Below are positions 43,589 to 44,576 of a DNA stretch of 44,576 nucleotides, one piece after another; the first letter of the stretch is position 1; the number at the start of each line of letters is the position of its first letter. This DNA is from Lentisphaerae bacterium ADurb.BinA184 (GTDB lineage: Bacteria; Verrucomicrobiota; Lentisphaeria; Oligosphaerales; MVZH01). The position numbers were made by a program, and so were the translations under genes. The DNA lies in assembly GCA_002068325.1 (NCBI GenBank), contig MVZH01000008.1:1-44576 (forward strand). Reading direction: 5' to 3'. The notes under the pieces are model-generated. The model worked only from the letters and a program-made list of their open reading frames with translations, did no database searches and was not told where the DNA came from.

Positions 43589-44015
43589 GGTCTTTTCTCC
43601 TTGGGTTGGTCGGTTCCGCCGCTCTTCTTCGGTCCGCCAGGCTGCCATCCTGGTTTCTGGACTTGCACCGTGCCACGGGCTCTCTCCGCGGATGCCGGCC
43701 CGCATTCCACGGATGTCTTGAGTATAATATGACGGTCCAATCTCCGTGGGACCAGTCGTCACGGACGCGGGTTCTCTCCACTGCCCGCGCGGTTCGTCTT
43801 CGCCTGCCCGCATCCTGCCCCGCAGTCGGCGCGGGGTTCTGAGGCCGTGGAGAGCGGGCCGGCCTCCGCTCGCCCCTCACCACCTGTCGGTCTGACGCTC
43901 TCCTGCGACGGGTGGGAGTGCGTGAAAACACACGGCATTTTCACGAACTCGCTGCCGCCGCCACCGGCTCGGGCACGGCTTGCCTGGCGCGCTTGGCCCC
44001 TTACATTGGCGGACG
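43589..44015. other. 427-bp divergent intergenic region
   Basis: Between the PEP-CTERM gene (minus) and the shikimate kinase gene (plus). It holds an AT-rich spot with TATAAT (43723-43728) without a matching -35 on either strand, and the hairpin at 43918. Short open frames here have no protein-like features. Confidence 0.6.
43918..43948. repeat. Diverged copy of the GTGCGTGAAAAC hairpin
   Basis: GTGCGTGAAAAC at 43918-43929, an 8-nt loop and a second arm at 43938-43948 reading TTTTCACGAAC. The inner arm matches the family at 9730-10045 except for one internal and one edge base; the loop is much shorter. Confidence 0.6.
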
Positions 44016-44576
44016 ATGAACGTGGTTCTCACAGGCCCCAAGGGGGTCGGCAAGAGCACGGTGGCTGAGCGGCTGGCGGCCCGGCTCGGCCTTCCGTGGC
44101 GGGAGACCGACGCCCTGGTCGAGAGCCTTTACCAGGCGGAGACCGGCCGGCGGCTGTCCTGCCGCGACATCTGGCGCGAGCACGGCGAGGCCGAGTTCCG
44201 GCGCTTCGAACTGGAGGCCGTGCGCCAGGCGGTGGCGGCGGATCCGTGCGTGATCAGCCTCGGCGGCTCGACCCTGTTCCAGGGGGAGGCCGTGGAGGTG
44301 TTGCGCGCGGGGGCGATCATCGTGCTCCTGCGGGCCGACCCGGCCGTGCTGTGGGAAAGGGTTCGGGACAGGGGAATGCCTGCCTATCTGCCGGATGCCC
44401 CGGACGGGGGCCGCGCGGCCTTTGTCGCGCGCGCCGGGGAGGTCATGGCCCAGGCAGCCGCCATCGCCGACCTCGCCGTCGAGACGGCGGGGCTGGAGGC
44501 CGGGGCGGTGACCGCCGCGGTGTTCCGCGCCGTGGCGGACCGGCTCGGCGTCCCGGATATGACCGCACAGGCGTTG
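44016..44576 (+). CDS. aroK: Shikimate kinase, C-terminus cut by the right edge
   Basis: 187 codons are open to the window end with no stop. P-loop 'GPKGVGKST' (7-15); 'ETDALVE' in place of the usual shikimate-binding Asp-x-Asp; 'GRRLSCRDIWREHGEAEFRRFE' with the shikimate-contact Arg in FRRFE; 'ISLGGSTL' replacing the usual Gly-Gly-Gly; and the lid segment 'RVRDRGMPAYL'. The enzyme phosphorylates shikimate at O3 using ATP in aromatic amino acid biosynthesis. Already longer than a typical 165-175-residue shikimate kinase, it may carry an extension or fusion beyond the edge. The Shine-Dalgarno site before 44016 is weak. Confidence 0.85.
   Translation, partial: MNVVLTGPKGVGKSTVAERLAARLGLPWRETDALVESLYQAETGRRLSCRDIWREHGEAEFRRFELEAVRQAVAADPCVISLGGSTLFQGEAVEVLRAGAIIVLLRADPAVLWERVRDRGMPAYLPDAPDGGRAAFVARAGEVMAQAAAIADLAVETAGLEAGAVTAAVFRAVADRLGVPDMTAQAL

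Overview
The window reads as one contiguous piece of a very GC-rich bacterial chromosome. It uses the standard code (TGA stops) and most starts have good Shine-Dalgarno sites. The gene mix points to the PVC superphylum or a close relative (Planctomycetota, Lentisphaerota, Kiritimatiellota): two PEP-CTERM proteins, a pseudopilin with an H-X9-DG motif, a PQQ-type beta-propeller protein, an apiosidase-like glycosidase, a uroporphyrinogen-decarboxylase-like protein, a PPi-dependent phosphofructokinase and a giant secreted multidomain protein. The phylum call is an inference from gene content; no rRNA or tRNA is visible.

Layout, left to right. (1) 1-3057, minus strand: a secreted protein cut by the left edge and a membrane-anchored PQQ-like beta-propeller protein. 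(2) 3058-3895: a divergent intergenic region filled by a six-copy, 86-bp tandem array of palindromes. (3) 3896-5606, plus: a probable operon of a mutarotase-fold protein and a short-chain dehydrogenase. (4) 5764-9548, minus: etfB-etfA-acyl-CoA dehydrogenase, a beta-oxidation electron-transfer operon. (5) 9549-10086: a cluster of long hairpins. (6) 10087-15653: pseudopilin (minus), apiosidase-like glycosidase and hypF (plus). (7) 15632-16072: inverted heptamer arrays around 81-bp repeats. (8) 16140-19554: a 5'-nucleotidase-family metallophosphoesterase, then pfp. (9) 19551-26614: a tightly packed plus-strand operon of a GATase-like membrane protein, an ABC ATPase, a duplicated ABC permease and a HEAT-repeat protein. 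(10) 26642-30830: ADP-ribosylglycohydrolase, a LapA-like small membrane protein, a MATE exporter and a URO-D-like protein. (11) 31114-32726: a PEP-CTERM protein overlapping a cytidine/blasticidin-S deaminase-like gene. (12) 33133-39144: a 2003-residue secreted protein. (13) 39126-41236, minus: Trm112-like, DUF3820-like and GGDEF proteins. (14) 41641-44576: a short sigma-70 factor, a second PEP-CTERM protein and a shikimate kinase cut by the right edge.

The metabolic theme is heterotrophic: secreted or surface carbohydrate-active proteins, glycolysis through pyrophosphate, and fatty acid or amino acid acyl-CoA oxidation through ETF. The most unusual content is repetitive DNA. There are three different intergenic hairpin or tandem families, plus a short palindrome (consensus TTGCGGASTYCGCAA) that recurs inside the coding sequence of several unrelated genes. 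The strongest candidate for an undescribed protein system is the four-gene ABC/GATase-like/HEAT operon. No phage, insertion sequence, CRISPR array or defence island was recognised.
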